Assembly: GCA_903901335.1 (NCBI GenBank)
Contig: CAIUQR010000128.1
Span: forward strand, 1-32,703
Origin: an uncultured delta proteobacterium
Lineage (GTDB): Bacteria > Desulfobacterota > Desulfobulbia > Desulfobulbales > Desulfocapsaceae
Reading direction: 5' to 3'
Length of the DNA stretch: 32,703 bases
How positions within the stretch are numbered: position 1 is the first letter of the stretch; the number at the start of each line of letters is the position of its first letter. The notes beneath the pieces were generated by a model. It was not told the origin of the DNA, searched no databases, and was given only the letters and a program-made list of their open reading frames with translations. A program made the position numbers and the translations under genes. Positions 6,502-16,159 of this stretch are shown here, piece after piece.

Positions 6502-9500
6502 CTAAACTTGCCAAGATATATCTCTCGCCGCTTGATAGTCGGCATCTTGCTTGGGAGAAGGATACGGTTTTCTTTCCACCGCTTTTGCTAAGGCATCTTT
6601 CAGTGCCGCCTTTTGATAAGGCTTGTGCAGGAAAACTTGATTTGGGATCTTTAGATGGTCTCCGGATATCACCTTGGACTCATCATGCCCACTAGCCAGG
6701 ACCACAGGGATGTCCGGTCGGATTCCGCGTAGGACTGATAGAGTTTCCCATCCATTCATGCGTGGCATACTCAAATCGCAGAGGACAACGTTAATTTCAT
6801 CCAGATGTGCACGGAATACTTCTACCGCCTCGACCCCATCCTTTGCCAGGTGAACTGCAAAGCCTAAGCGCATGAGCATGGTTCTGGCCATTTCCCGCAT
6901 CATTTCCTCGTCTTCCACCAATAGCACCGTGCCAACCCCTTCCTTTATGAATGGTCGAAATATTTCATCACGCTGTTTTGGGATTTCTTCAGTAGAAATC
7001 GGTAAGAACACATTGAAGGTAGATCCACATCCAACCTCGCTCCTCACCGTGACAACACCGCCATGTGCCTTCACTATTCCTAAAACAACGGGCAGACCAA
7101 GACCGCGGCCGGTAAATTTGCTTGAAAAAAACGGGTCGAAAATATTATCAATGTCGGCTTCTGAAATTCCGCATCCTTGGTCCGACACCTCCAGGCTGGC
7201 ATATGGATTGTCCTGAGACTGCCAATCGACAGGGAAACGGTGTGCTTTTGGAATATCAATGGGATGAGCAATATTTAAGGCCAAATGAACATCCCCATGT
7301 TTCTCAGGGGCAGCTTCCCAGGCATTGGTGACCAGGTTGGTCAGGACCTGTTGCATCTGGTTCTTATCGGCGTTGACGGTCGGACCAGGAGACGGTAAAT
7401 CCACTTTAAAAGTTATATTTTTGGGTGCAGCGGCCAGGAGTAATGGCAGGCTCTGGCGGCAGATTTCGGACAGATCCTGCGGTGCATGTTTGCCGATTAT
7501 TTGTCCAAGATACGCGAGCATCAGGCTGCTGAGTTCCACAGACTTGCAGGCTCCTCCCATAGCAGCGTTCAGGAGTTTGACAGATGGTTCATTCGGTGAC
7601 AGGTCAGAAATAGCCATTTCCAGGTTGCCCATCACTACTGCCAGCTGATTATTAAAGTGATGGGCGATGGCCCCGGCCATGCGGTTTAGGCTTTCGGTCT
7701 TCTGAAATTGTCGGTTTACTTCCTCCAGCTTTGCTTTTTCTTCTTCCGCTTGCTTCCGTGCGGTGATATCTCGAAACGACCACACGCGGCCTACGATAGT
7801 ATCTTCAATTCTTTGGGGTTGCGAGTATCGCTCAAAAACGCGCCCGTCCAAAAACTCGATCTGGTCAAAACTCGATTGCTCCGGTTGTTCATACAATTCC
7901 TGAACTTTTGAGATAAAGCGGTCCGGATCAGCGAGTTGCGTTAGAATATGATTTATTGCTTTTTCATCTTCGTGGCTAAGGAGAACGTTTTCAGGTATCA
8001 TCCACATCTCGGCGAATTTCTGGTTCCATCGAGCAATTTTTCCCTGTTTGTTAACAATGAGGATACCATCGGCAGTGGATTCCAGAGAGGCACTGAGCAA
8101 AGATAAGGAATTTTTCAATGCCTCCTCGGCCTGCTTGCGCTCGCTGATGTCGCGGCTTATACCAAGCATACGGATAGGGGTTCCCTCGGAATCCCGAATA
8201 ACAATCCCATTGGCTTTGATGTACTTCAGTGTTCCGTTTGGATGCAGTATTCTAAACTCTATATCCCACTCTTTCTCTCCTCTTAAGGCAGCCTGACATT
8301 CTTCAATCGTCTTGTCGCGGTCTTCCGGATGCAGGCTGCTTTGCCATGCCTCGATTCCTCCAGAAAATGTTTCCCGGGAAAGACCATGAAGTTCAACCAT
8401 TCGGTCATCCCATCCCATGGAGTTATTGGTAATGTCCCAGTCCCAGATCCCAAGTTTAGCAGACTGGGTTGACAGTGTAAGCCGTTGCGTAACTGAATGG
8501 AGTTCTTCGACCCGCAGTTCAAGAGAATCACGGGTTTCACGGACCCTCCCGATCATTTCGTTGAAAGCGATCGCAAGCGCCGTCACCTCATCGTAACCCT
8601 TCACTTCGGCAGTAATATCGAGAGAACCGTTCTCCGCAATACGCTTTGCTGCATCGCTCAATATCGTCAGCCTGTCAGTAAGCCGGAACGAGATTTTCTT
8701 TGAAACAAGCAGGCTGACAAAGATGAACAGCAGCCCCGCAACACAATAGAGTCCAACAAGCCACCCGGTCTTTATTTTCCGATAATCGTTTATCTCTACC
8801 TGCAACGCCATCCTGTCCAGAGGCGGAGCTAGGCGAAGCGGCTTCTTTGACTGAAAGAAACTGGCCTCGGCTTTTTTGTTCTTTTCCAGTAACACAGTAT
8901 TGCCGCTCAGCAGCGATATGCTTCGGTCATCGCTGATGTTGAAGGAGTGCAAGGCATTTGCAAACAGTTCACCCATATTCATCTCCGCCACCAATACGCC
9001 CTCCGGCTTGTTTGTCATAACCCAGATGACCGGCAAAGCCATCAAAAGAACTGTTTCATTATCGTTCTTCACCAGTTCCACGAAGCCTTTTCCTTCCTCG
9101 ATCGTTCTTTGCAGTAGTTCCGGAGAATTGAATTCGCGCGGGTTCCGGACATTTGACGCCAGGGGCTTGCCCATGAAATCGCAGAGAGTAAGCTTGACGC
9201 TGATGTCGTTCGGAAGTTTGAAACTTTTCATGAAAGGGATGATATACGCTTCTCGGCCGACGGTGTCGACAATTGCGTTGGTAATGATGAGGTTTCCGGA
9301 AATATTAATGAGAGACTCGGAGATCAAGTTCATCGTGTTCTCGAACTCCTTTGAATCACGGTCTATATCGGAATCGAGCGTCTGCAGGATATTTTGCACT
9401 ACTAAATACCTCATGAACCCGAATGACAGCAATCCGATAATCAGGAGCATGGACACCGTGAGGCTGATCATCGCAAAATTGAAACGATAGTATATGCTGC

Positions 9501-9570
9501 CGTTCATCCGCTTGTAAAATGACAGGAGCTTTTCCTTGCTGCCGGAAGGCATTTTTCTAGATTCGTTCAT
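6502..9570 (-). CDS. hybrid sensor histidine kinase (two TM, HAMP, PAS, PAS, HisKA, HATPase, REC)
   Basis: This 1022-aa inner-membrane hybrid kinase starts with a TM helix at ~32-55, followed by a periplasmic sensor region (~56-265), a second TM (~267-290), HAMP, and two PAS domains (~365-475 and ~485-605) each ending DIS/DITxRKQAEE. The phospho-acceptor is His637 in [10 protein letters not shown], where the usual acidic residue after the His is itself His. The ATPase core has [10 protein letters not shown] (N-box), DQGCGI (G1) and GRGLGLP (G2). The C-terminal receiver has its phospho-acceptor at Asp932 (LCDLSMPRM) and a conserved Lys in LHKPY. The ATG overlaps the binding-protein stop by ATGA, which implies translational coupling and a joint sensing unit. 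Its kinase-receiver half is a close paralogue of the 19878 gene. Confidence 0.93.
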   Translation of the reverse strand: MNESRKMPSGSKEKLLSFYKRMNGSIYYRFNFAMISLTVSMLLIIGLLSFGFMRYLVVQNILQTLDSDIDRDSKEFENTMNLISESLINISGNLIITNAIVDTVGREAYIIPFMKSFKLPNDISVKLTLCDFMGKPLASNVRNPREFNSPELLQRTIEEGKGFVELVKNDNETVLLMALPVIWVMTNKPEGVLVAEMNMGELFANALHSFNISDDRSISLLSGNTVLLEKNKKAEASFFQSKKPLRLAPPLDRMALQVEINDYRKIKTGWLVGLYCVAGLLFIFVSLLVSKKISFRLTDRLTILSDAAKRIAENGSLDITAEVKGYDEVTALAIAFNEMIGRVRETRDSLELRVEELHSVTQRLTLSTQSAKLGIWDWDITNNSMGWDDRMVELHGLSRETFSGGIEAWQSSLHPEDRDKTIEECQAALRGEKEWDIEFRILHPNGTLKYIKANGIVIRDSEGTPIRMLGISRDISERKQAEEALKNSLSLLSASLESTADGILIVNKQGKIARWNQKFAEMWMIPENVLLSHEDEKAINHILTQLADPDRFISKVQELYEQPEQSSFDQIEFLDGRVFERYSQPQRIEDTIVGRVWSFRDITARKQAEEEKAKLEEVNRQFQKTESLNRMAGAIAHHFNNQLAVVMGNLEMAISDLSPNEPSVKLLNAAMGGACKSVELSSLMLAYLGQIIGKHAPQDLSEICRQSLPLLLAAAPKNITFKVDLPSPGPTVNADKNQMQQVLTNLVTNAWEAAPEKHGDVHLALNIAHPIDIPKAHRFPVDWQSQDNPYASLEVSDQGCGISEADIDNIFDPFFSSKFTGRGLGLPVVLGIVKAHGGVVTVRSEVGCGSTFNVFLPISTEEIPKQRDEIFRPFIKEGVGTVLLVEDEEMMREMARTMLMRLGFAVHLAKDGVEAVEVFRAHLDEINVVLCDLSMPRMNGWETLSVLRGIRPDIPVVLASGHDESKVISGDHLKIPNQVFLHKPYQKAALKDALAKAVERKPYPSPKQDADYQAARDISWQV

Positions 9571-10751
9571 TTAATTTCACGGATAAAGCCCGAAGTGTCA
9601 TATCGTGACATTGTCACGTTCTGAGGACTTAAGGCTTCATGGCGGGTTTGGGTGAATGGCTGTTTGTAGTGCATGATGAGCCCATTATAGTCAGTGACCT
9701 CTCCAAGGGCTTTTTGTACCGCTGGCCTGTCAGTTGAGCCCGCCTTGTCGATCGCAAGTGCAAGAATATGCATCAGATCGTATGCATGGACAAATCCCAT
9801 GGGTGATTTTATGTCTACAGGATTCTTGATCCCAAAAAGCCTGTGGGCAATTGCCATCACGCTCTTTACCTTTTCAGTTTCGCTATCATGGATGTTGTAG
9901 GTCTGCGGGAAAACCAGGTCAACCTTGCTAAGTGCTTCGCCGCTCATTTTGAATAAATCGCCACCAGTGATGCTGGCTGTACCTATTATGGGCAGGAGCT
10001 GGTTTGGTTGCATCTGTGCCACTTCTCTCACCAACAAGGCCCCCTCGGTTTCGATAGATATCATGATAACCGCTTCGGCCCCTGATTTAAGAATCGTATC
10101 ATATTTTTCTGCCAGAGTATTTTCACCGTAATTGTACCACTGAACAGACGTAACACTGATTTTAGGATTTGCAGCAGCAAACTTTTGTATAGCCGCGTCA
10201 TTGCTCCGTCCCCAACTGTTGACTGGAAGCATCACCCCGACCTTGGTGTATCCCTTTTTCAATGCATGATTCATCATCGATGTGATTGCCCATGTATCAG
10301 ATAATGACAGCCTGAAAACGTAATTCGGACTATATCCGTTATCTATGATTTTGTCATTTGATGACCAAGGTGCCATCATGGGCAGTTTTAATTCGTGGAT
10401 AACCGGGAGTGATTCAATAATTGCAGAGCTGAACTTTCCGGCGAAAACAGCTACCAGATTTGGCATTGCCGCAAGCTCTCGGTTGTTTTGGACCGCGCGC
10501 GCGGGTACGGAACGGTTGTCTTTCTCAACAAGTTCGAGATTGCGGCCGCCGAGTACCCCACCCGCACGGTTGATCTCGTCTATCGCGACCAGCAGCCCTT
10601 GTTTGATTGCATCATCTGAGGTGCTCGTTGGATGACTGGCCTCGACATTCAATCCAATATAGACCTTGCCGTCCTCGCCCCAGCCGAGAGAAGGCAGGGA
10701 TAGGAATACTGCGACAAGAAGGATGGCAGGCAACAGCCTGATTTTTCGCAT
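9567..10751 (-). CDS. periplasmic substrate-binding protein, Leu/Ile/Val-binding (type 1) family
   Basis: This 394-aa exported protein has a classic signal peptide: basic start MRKIR, hydrophobic core to about residue 22, and cleavage probably near GWGED. The mature part has the type 1 periplasmic-binding fold of branched-chain amino acid binding proteins: IGLNVEASHPTST, QGLLVAIDEINRAGGVLGG, and LELVEKDNRS, then FAGKFSSAIIESLPVI. Such proteins bind amino acids, amides or other small ligands. No ABC permease or ATPase is nearby. Instead the stop overlaps the start of a two-TM histidine kinase, so it probably presents a ligand to that kinase rather than serving transport. A GAGGAG sequence precedes the ATG. 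The ligand is unknown. Confidence 0.9.
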   Translation of the reverse strand: MRKIRLLPAILLVAVFLSLPSLGWGEDGKVYIGLNVEASHPTSTSDDAIKQGLLVAIDEINRAGGVLGGRNLELVEKDNRSVPARAVQNNRELAAMPNLVAVFAGKFSSAIIESLPVIHELKLPMMAPWSSNDKIIDNGYSPNYVFRLSLSDTWAITSMMNHALKKGYTKVGVMLPVNSWGRSNDAAIQKFAAANPKISVTSVQWYNYGENTLAEKYDTILKSGAEAVIMISIETEGALLVREVAQMQPNQLLPIIGTASITGGDLFKMSGEALSKVDLVFPQTYNIHDSETEKVKSVMAIAHRLFGIKNPVDIKSPMGFVHAYDLMHILALAIDKAGSTDRPAVQKALGEVTDYNGLIMHYKQPFTQTRHEALSPQNVTMSRYDTSGFIREIK

Positions 10752-10815
10752 GGTTATCTCCTCGATGACAAGAATTTGATTTTCACGTCCCGGTACATCT
10801 CAACCTTTTAACGCA

Positions 10816-11508
10816 TCAGATATCTCGTTGAGACTCGTTCAGGAGGCACTTCCATAGCAGATCCTTTCTCTGTTCGTCGAGGCCCCTAAACTCGGCGGCA
10901 AAGGAGGTGTCCTCCACCCTGACCACTTTTGCCTGGAATATAAATTCGTCTTCGGGATCATCCTTTTCCTTAAAAATGACCTTGAGGGAGATTTCCTCAC
11001 CGTCGGAGACCGGAAGTGTTGTCGAGCCGATGGCGCAACCGCTGGTCGACAGATCCAGGATGCTCCCTTTTCCACTGGCGCCGTTTGCCATGTAATCAAC
11101 AGGCAAGTTATTTATATTAAAACGTATCCCATTGCGCTTTATTGATTTTTCGAGTTTTTCCTCTGCCTCCTCAAGGGTGGATGCATAGATCGGCCGGTAT
11201 CCGCATATCCTTGACGACAGATTGAGTATCTGTTTAAAAATGAGGCTTTTTCCGTCTATTACCCGGACAACCTGCCCAACCCCATGTTCAAGAAGATAAT
11301 TCATTATCTTCCGGAAGGTCGGAACACCGCTCAAATGGGCCAGACTGCATTCGGAAAGATCCGAGATCACATCAAAACCCGGCTTCAGGTCGGAAATGCA
11401 GAACCTGACATCGGTATACAGTTTGTCCAGTTCTTTCTTTACGGCGGGGCCGCTTATTTTGAAATACAGCCTGTTCTTGCCTATATCGGCCTTTACTTTC
11501 AGATTCAC
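10816..11508 (-). CDS. PilZ domain protein with STAS-like N-terminal domain
   Basis: This 230-aa soluble protein has a C-terminal PilZ domain from about residue 125, with RNGIR fitting RxxxR and DLSTSG fitting DxSxxG, so c-di-GMP binding is likely. The N-terminal ~115 residues (LYFKISGPAVKKELDKLY, then DVISDLSECS and VGQVVRVIDG) alternate strands and helices like SpoIIAA/STAS-type regulatory domains. That assignment is tentative. It lies between the diguanylate cyclase gene and the binding-protein/kinase pair on the same strand, making it a plausible reader of the c-di-GMP made by its neighbour. The start codon has only a weak upstream purine stretch, so the exact start is uncertain. Confidence 0.83.
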   Translation of the reverse strand: MNLKVKADIGKNRLYFKISGPAVKKELDKLYTDVRFCISDLKPGFDVISDLSECSLAHLSGVPTFRKIMNYLLEHGVGQVVRVIDGKSLIFKQILNLSSRICGYRPIYASTLEEAEEKLEKSIKRNGIRFNINNLPVDYMANGASGKGSILDLSTSGCAIGSTTLPVSDGEEISLKVIFKEKDDPEDEFIFQAKVVRVEDTSFAAEFRGLDEQRKDLLWKCLLNESQRDI

Positions 11509-11668
11509 ACAGTCACCGATTAGGTTTTGCCTGCCTGTGATTACGGGATCTCTCCTTCCAGCCTAAGAGTGCAGTCTGCAAATCATCACATTGGCCGTCC
11601 GTTCACGCCCGAAATCGGCATGCATCCATAAACATCCCGGCAATATTATAAGGGACTAATATTTCAGT

Positions 11669-12571
11669 CTATTCTTGGAGAGAGCACACCCGATTCCTGC
11701 CTCTATTCTTGGCTTCATAGAGCGACAGATCGGCCTTTTCAATCAAATCGACCGGCGAAACTCCTTGATCGACCAGAAGGGTCACCACGCCCAGGCTGAG
11801 ACTGACATGACCAGCCGCCTCCGAATCCGCATGGGGGATACCCAATTTCGCCACCGCCCGGCGGGCCTCTTCCGCGACATGCAAGGCCCCGTCTTGGTCG
11901 GTACCCGGAAGAATAATGACGAACTCCTCGCCCCCGTAGCGTGCAACAAAATCCGACGCCCTCTTGATGACGCCTTTCAGGGCTTTGGCAACTCTGCGCA
12001 GGCAGTTGTCTCCGGAGGCGTGTCCGTAGCGATCGTTGAATCTTTTGAAAAAATCGATATCCATTAAAATAAGCGACAGATACGATCCGATGCGCGCCGC
12101 CCTGGAGATCTCCTGCCGAAGCGTGGTGTCGAAGCACCGGCGATTAGGTATTTCCGTCAGACCATCCAGGGATGCCATGCGATCGAGCAGATCCGTTTTC
12201 TGTTTCAGCTGGATATGTGTCCTGACCCGCGCTTTTACAATGATCGGCTTGAACGGTTTGGTGATATAATCGACGGCGCCGATCTCAAATCCTCTGACCT
12301 CTTCATCGGAATCGTCAAGGGCCGTGACAAATATGACCGGGATATGCATAGTGTTGCTTCCGGCCTTCAGTTGCCTGCATACTTCATAGCCATCCATGCC
12401 GGGCATCAGAATATCGAGCAGAATCAGATCCGGCTGGTTGGGCCCCTGCACGGCGCTCAACGCCTGTTCGCCGGTCTTGGCAGCCATGATCGTATACTCC
12501 TCGCGCAGAAAATCAGTCAAAACCTGTATGTTATATCGTTCATCATCAACAATCAGAATGCGGCCATCCAT
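11669..12571 (-). CDS. response regulator diguanylate cyclase (REC-GGDEF)
   Basis: This 300-aa cytoplasmic enzyme makes c-di-GMP from two GTP molecules. The N-terminal receiver has the acidic pair D9-D10, phospho-acceptor Asp53 (LLDILMPGMDG) and the conserved Lys in YITKPF. The GGDEF domain begins after a short helical linker at DGLTEIPNRR. The active-site signature is GGEEF at residues 213-217, and an RxxD inhibitory site (R204-D207) sits five residues before it, so product feedback is expected. GGGAG lies nine bases before the ATG. The gene is 53 bp downstream of the 1138-aa hybrid kinase whose terminal Hpt domain is a natural phosphodonor. Partnering is inferred from proximity. Confidence 0.95.
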   Translation of the reverse strand: MDGRILIVDDERYNIQVLTDFLREEYTIMAAKTGEQALSAVQGPNQPDLILLDILMPGMDGYEVCRQLKAGSNTMHIPVIFVTALDDSDEEVRGFEIGAVDYITKPFKPIIVKARVRTHIQLKQKTDLLDRMASLDGLTEIPNRRCFDTTLRQEISRAARIGSYLSLILMDIDFFKRFNDRYGHASGDNCLRRVAKALKGVIKRASDFVARYGGEEFVIILPGTDQDGALHVAEEARRAVAKLGIPHADSEAAGHVSLSLGVVTLLVDQGVSPVDLIEKADLSLYEAKNRGRNRVCSLQE

Positions 12572-12624
12572 GCTTCTTTTCTCCCCATACCTTTGAAAAC
12601 ACCTCTATTAGTCCGCGGACACAA

Positions 12625-15600
12625 TCATAACGTAGTGCCCCCAAGAGCCTCTCTCAATTTATCCAGGGTCGCAAGCGCTTCTTCAAAATCCAGATCATCG
12701 GCCTGTCTTGCGAGTCCGGCAGCCAGCTCGACATGCTGCGATCCATGATCGCGAAGCAGCTGGCAAAGTTCCTCAGCTTTCTTCCCCGCATCCGGGTTCA
12801 TTCCCTCCGCCAGGTCCCGCACCGAGTCCAAAAGGACCTTGACCGCATCGCCCTGCAGAGGCCGGGAATCAGGGGACTCCTCACTGGGTGAGGAAGAAGG
12901 GGCGGGCAGACTCTTCTGCAGGCCATCGACAACCTGCCGCAGGTCCCTGGTCAAATTCTCCATCATGGGACCTGAAACTCCGGATGGTCCCTGCTTCAAT
13001 GCGGCTTCCAGCACCCTAGCACTTTCGGAGAGTGCCAGGGCGCCTATCCCTCCGGCAACCCCTTTCAGGGTATGGGCGAGCCGATGGGCCGACTTCATAT
13101 CGCCTGCGGCAATTGTCTTGGCAATACGATGGTCATCATTGCCGTGATCGGAGATAAAATGTCGCAGAATATCCATGTACAAGGTCCGGTTGTCCCCGGT
13201 CCTCCGCAGCCCGGTCTCAAGATCTATGCCCTCCAGGCGATCCGGCAGCACGGTATCGTGAGCCGGGGGTAACTCCTGCGAAGACATGGCATGAACCGGG
13301 GCGTTTTCACGCGAGGGTATCCATTTCACCAGGGTTTCAAAAAGAATTCTGGGTTCGATGGGCTTGGCAACATGATCGCTCATTCCTGCCTCAAGACATT
13401 TTTCCCGATCTCCGGTCATAGCATTTGCGGTCATGGCGATGATGGGCGGTATTCTTGCGGATGTGCTGGCCGTGATGATTCGAGTGGCCTCATAGCCATC
13501 CATCTCGGGCATCTGGATGTCCATCAGAATGGCATCAAAATCTTGCTGTTCCGCCAACTTGATGGCCTCCCGGCCATTGCCGGCTATGGTCACCCTCAGC
13601 CCGGCGCGCGTGAGAAGCTCTTCTGCCACCCTCTGGTTGATCCTGTTGTCTTCCACCAGAAGCACATGTGCCCCGCCGATTGCTTCCAGTGGCTTGATAT
13701 TCCACTTATTTTCAGACACACTTCTTTTCCCGCTCTTCCCTTTGCGACTGAATGTATCGACTATGCCGTCCAGCAGATCGGAAGGCGTCACCGGCTTTGT
13801 CAGAAAACCCTCAAGACCGGCCTCATCGGCCTGCTGCATAACATCCTCCCTGCCGTAGGCAGTGACCATGATCAGGGTGGTGATATCGGCCAGCCGGGGA
13901 GATTTTTTGATCCTCCGCGAGGCTTCGATGCCGTCGATGCCGGGCATCATGTAGTCCATCAACACAAGGCGATACGGATCGTCTTCCGGGGCATTTTCAA
14001 GGGTTTCCAGCGCCGCTTCGCCGGAATCGACGCAGGTGACCCTGAAGGAAAAGGAGCCAAGGGTCGCGGCAAACATCTCCCTGGCGCTGGCGATATCGTC
14101 GACAACCAGGACCTTCAGATTCTCCAGATCGGCCAGGATATCCGCTTCCGCTCTCTGTTTCGTCATGTCGGCTCTTCCGAATACAGCACTGAAATAAAAA
14201 CGGCTTCCTTGGCCGGGATCGCTTTCCACCCAGATCCTGCCGTTCATCTGTTCGACCAGATATTTGGAGATGGCCAGACCGAGACCCGATCCTCCGAACT
14301 TGCGCGTGGTGGAAGCATCGGCCTGGCTGAAGGAGCGAAAGAGCGTGGAAATCTGCTCAGGCGTCATTCCTATCCCGGTATCCTTGACCATCACCTCGAG
14401 CTCCACCTTCTTCTCATCCATATGAAGCGGTCGGATGCGGATAACGACTTCGCCGGATTCAGTGAACTTAACCGAGTTTCCGGAGAGGTTGAGCAGGATC
14501 TGGCCCAGCCGCAATGGATCTCCCACGAGATGCAGCGGCGTTTCCGGCACGATATCGAACAATATCTCAAGCCCTTTCTCCTGAGCCTTCAGGGAAATCA
14601 TATTGCTGAGGTTGCTCAGGACATCGTCCAGGCGGAAGGGGATGGACTCTATTTTCAGTTTTCCTGCCTCGATTTTGGAAAAATCGAGGATATCGTTGAT
14701 GATCCCGAGGAGCAGTTGGGCCGATTGATGAACATTTTCGATGTACTCGCGCTGCTGAGGCCGTAATTCCGTTCCCAGGCAAAGATGGGACATCCCGATG
14801 ATGGCGTTCATCGGCGTGCGGATCTCATGGCTCATATTTGCCAGGAACTTGCCTTTGGTCTTGTTGGCGGTTTCCGCTTCAGCCTTCGCAGCTTGCAACA
14901 ATTTTTCTGTGGACTTGTGTCCCTCGACCTCTTTTTCCAGAATGATGCCGGTGGCTCGCAACCTCCGGATAAGCCGGGTATAGACAGTGATGAATGCGGC
15001 CATTACCATAAAGAGGCTCAGCGTGAGAACGATCAGAGGCCAATACTTTTTCACAACATCCTGTGCAGTGATCTCTCCGAAATGTTCATAGGGTGGAACC
15101 TTCAGAATTTTCAGGCAGTCGCGCACGCTCTGATAATTCAGTGGGATAGTCCAGCCGCTGCACTGGGCGGATACGGCCGCCGCCGAATCTTCCGGCATTT
15201 CAATCAGCTTAACCGCGACCTTTTCAGCCAGTGCGGAGGGAGTATGACTGAGCTTGGACAGGGGCCATTCGGGATACTCACGTGTAGAGTGCACAAAAGG
15301 CAAATGTACCTTGCCGCCACCGTGTTCATGAATGACACGAAAATCCTCAATGTGGATCTTTCCTTCCAGATTCATGCGTTCCAACGTATCTGTTCTGACA
15401 GTACCGGCATCCACTTTCCCATTCAGGATGGCATAAACAACTGCATCTTGCGTACCACCGAACTGTAAGGAGGAAAAATCGGAAGCAGGATCAATGCCTT
15501 TTTCTTCCAACTCTCTCCTGGCCATATACCACCCCCCAAAGGATTTCTTGTCAACAGCCATAAAAGTTTTACCTTTCAGGTCAGTGGTGGTCTTGATATC

Positions 15601-16041
15601 CTCCCTGCTTTTTAGGCAGAAAATCACACCTCCGAATGTTGTGTAGGTCCCGTTCAGCCGTTTGTTTTTCAATGTGGCAATTCGGTCGATGCCATGGTTG
15701 ATTTCCAACTCGACATATAATGACGAATTAACCAGGATGAAGTCGACCTTGCCTTGTTCTACCTCCTCGACAATGTGATCAAAAGCGATGGGGACAATTT
15801 CAAACCGGTTCCCCGGCAGAGTCTCTGTCAAATATTCAGCGGTAGGAGACCACTGCATCAGACAATGTTCAGCGCCTCTGTTTGCGAGAACGCCGATTTT
15901 TATAGTCGGCTCGGCAGCGGCCATTAGACTGGCGGGGAGTGCGATGGCGATGAAAATAACGATTACAAAAATCCGCTTCCGGCAGCCAGGAGACAACAGG
16001 CTCATTCCCTCCTGCAGACAGTGTGTCAATATTGATACCAT
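12625..16041 (-). CDS. hybrid sensor histidine kinase with PhnD-like sensor (SBP-TM-HisKA-HATPase-REC-REC-Hpt)
   Basis: This 1138-aa membrane phosphorelay protein has an N-terminal signal/TM helix (~23-42), then a periplasmic PhnD/phosphonate-binding-like domain (~47-315; IGVLANRGAEHC, GKVDFILVNSS, GKTFMAVDKKSFGG). A second TM spans ~337-362. The cytoplasm carries HisKA with His405 (NMSHEIRTPMNAI), HATPase (KDTGIGM, GSGLGL), receiver 1 (Asp696, LMDYMMPGID), receiver 2 (Asp841, LMDIQMPEMDG) and a C-terminal Hpt domain with His990 (AHTLKGV). It is an all-in-one relay resembling BvgS/Ars-type sensors. The Hpt output most likely feeds the adjacent REC-GGDEF protein. An internal ATG at residue 13 has AGGAGG very close upstream, but the first ATG is kept. 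Ligand identity is unknown. Confidence 0.93.
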   Translation of the reverse strand: MVSILTHCLQEGMSLLSPGCRKRIFVIVIFIAIALPASLMAAAEPTIKIGVLANRGAEHCLMQWSPTAEYLTETLPGNRFEIVPIAFDHIVEEVEQGKVDFILVNSSLYVELEINHGIDRIATLKNKRLNGTYTTFGGVIFCLKSREDIKTTTDLKGKTFMAVDKKSFGGWYMARRELEEKGIDPASDFSSLQFGGTQDAVVYAILNGKVDAGTVRTDTLERMNLEGKIHIEDFRVIHEHGGGKVHLPFVHSTREYPEWPLSKLSHTPSALAEKVAVKLIEMPEDSAAAVSAQCSGWTIPLNYQSVRDCLKILKVPPYEHFGEITAQDVVKKYWPLIVLTLSLFMVMAAFITVYTRLIRRLRATGIILEKEVEGHKSTEKLLQAAKAEAETANKTKGKFLANMSHEIRTPMNAIIGMSHLCLGTELRPQQREYIENVHQSAQLLLGIINDILDFSKIEAGKLKIESIPFRLDDVLSNLSNMISLKAQEKGLEILFDIVPETPLHLVGDPLRLGQILLNLSGNSVKFTESGEVVIRIRPLHMDEKKVELEVMVKDTGIGMTPEQISTLFRSFSQADASTTRKFGGSGLGLAISKYLVEQMNGRIWVESDPGQGSRFYFSAVFGRADMTKQRAEADILADLENLKVLVVDDIASAREMFAATLGSFSFRVTCVDSGEAALETLENAPEDDPYRLVLMDYMMPGIDGIEASRRIKKSPRLADITTLIMVTAYGREDVMQQADEAGLEGFLTKPVTPSDLLDGIVDTFSRKGKSGKRSVSENKWNIKPLEAIGGAHVLLVEDNRINQRVAEELLTRAGLRVTIAGNGREAIKLAEQQDFDAILMDIQMPEMDGYEATRIITASTSARIPPIIAMTANAMTGDREKCLEAGMSDHVAKPIEPRILFETLVKWIPSRENAPVHAMSSQELPPAHDTVLPDRLEGIDLETGLRRTGDNRTLYMDILRHFISDHGNDDHRIAKTIAAGDMKSAHRLAHTLKGVAGGIGALALSESARVLEAALKQGPSGVSGPMMENLTRDLRQVVDGLQKSLPAPSSSPSEESPDSRPLQGDAVKVLLDSVRDLAEGMNPDAGKKAEELCQLLRDHGSQHVELAAGLARQADDLDFEEALATLDKLREALGGTTL

Positions 16042-16159
16042 TGTTTGATGCCTCTGTTTCTCAGGACTGCAATAATTCCTGCAGTCTCAGCCAGTTGAAT
16101 TTCATAAACCTTCCTGTAGCCAGGAGTTGGCCATAGAATTAATTGTTCCGCTACGGTCT

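Noticed and set aside
13291..14766. 491-codon plus-strand frame opposite the PhnD-type kinase
   Set aside because: It is rich in His, Gly and Ile from antisense reading of a GC-rich gene, and the minus-strand product has complete domains.
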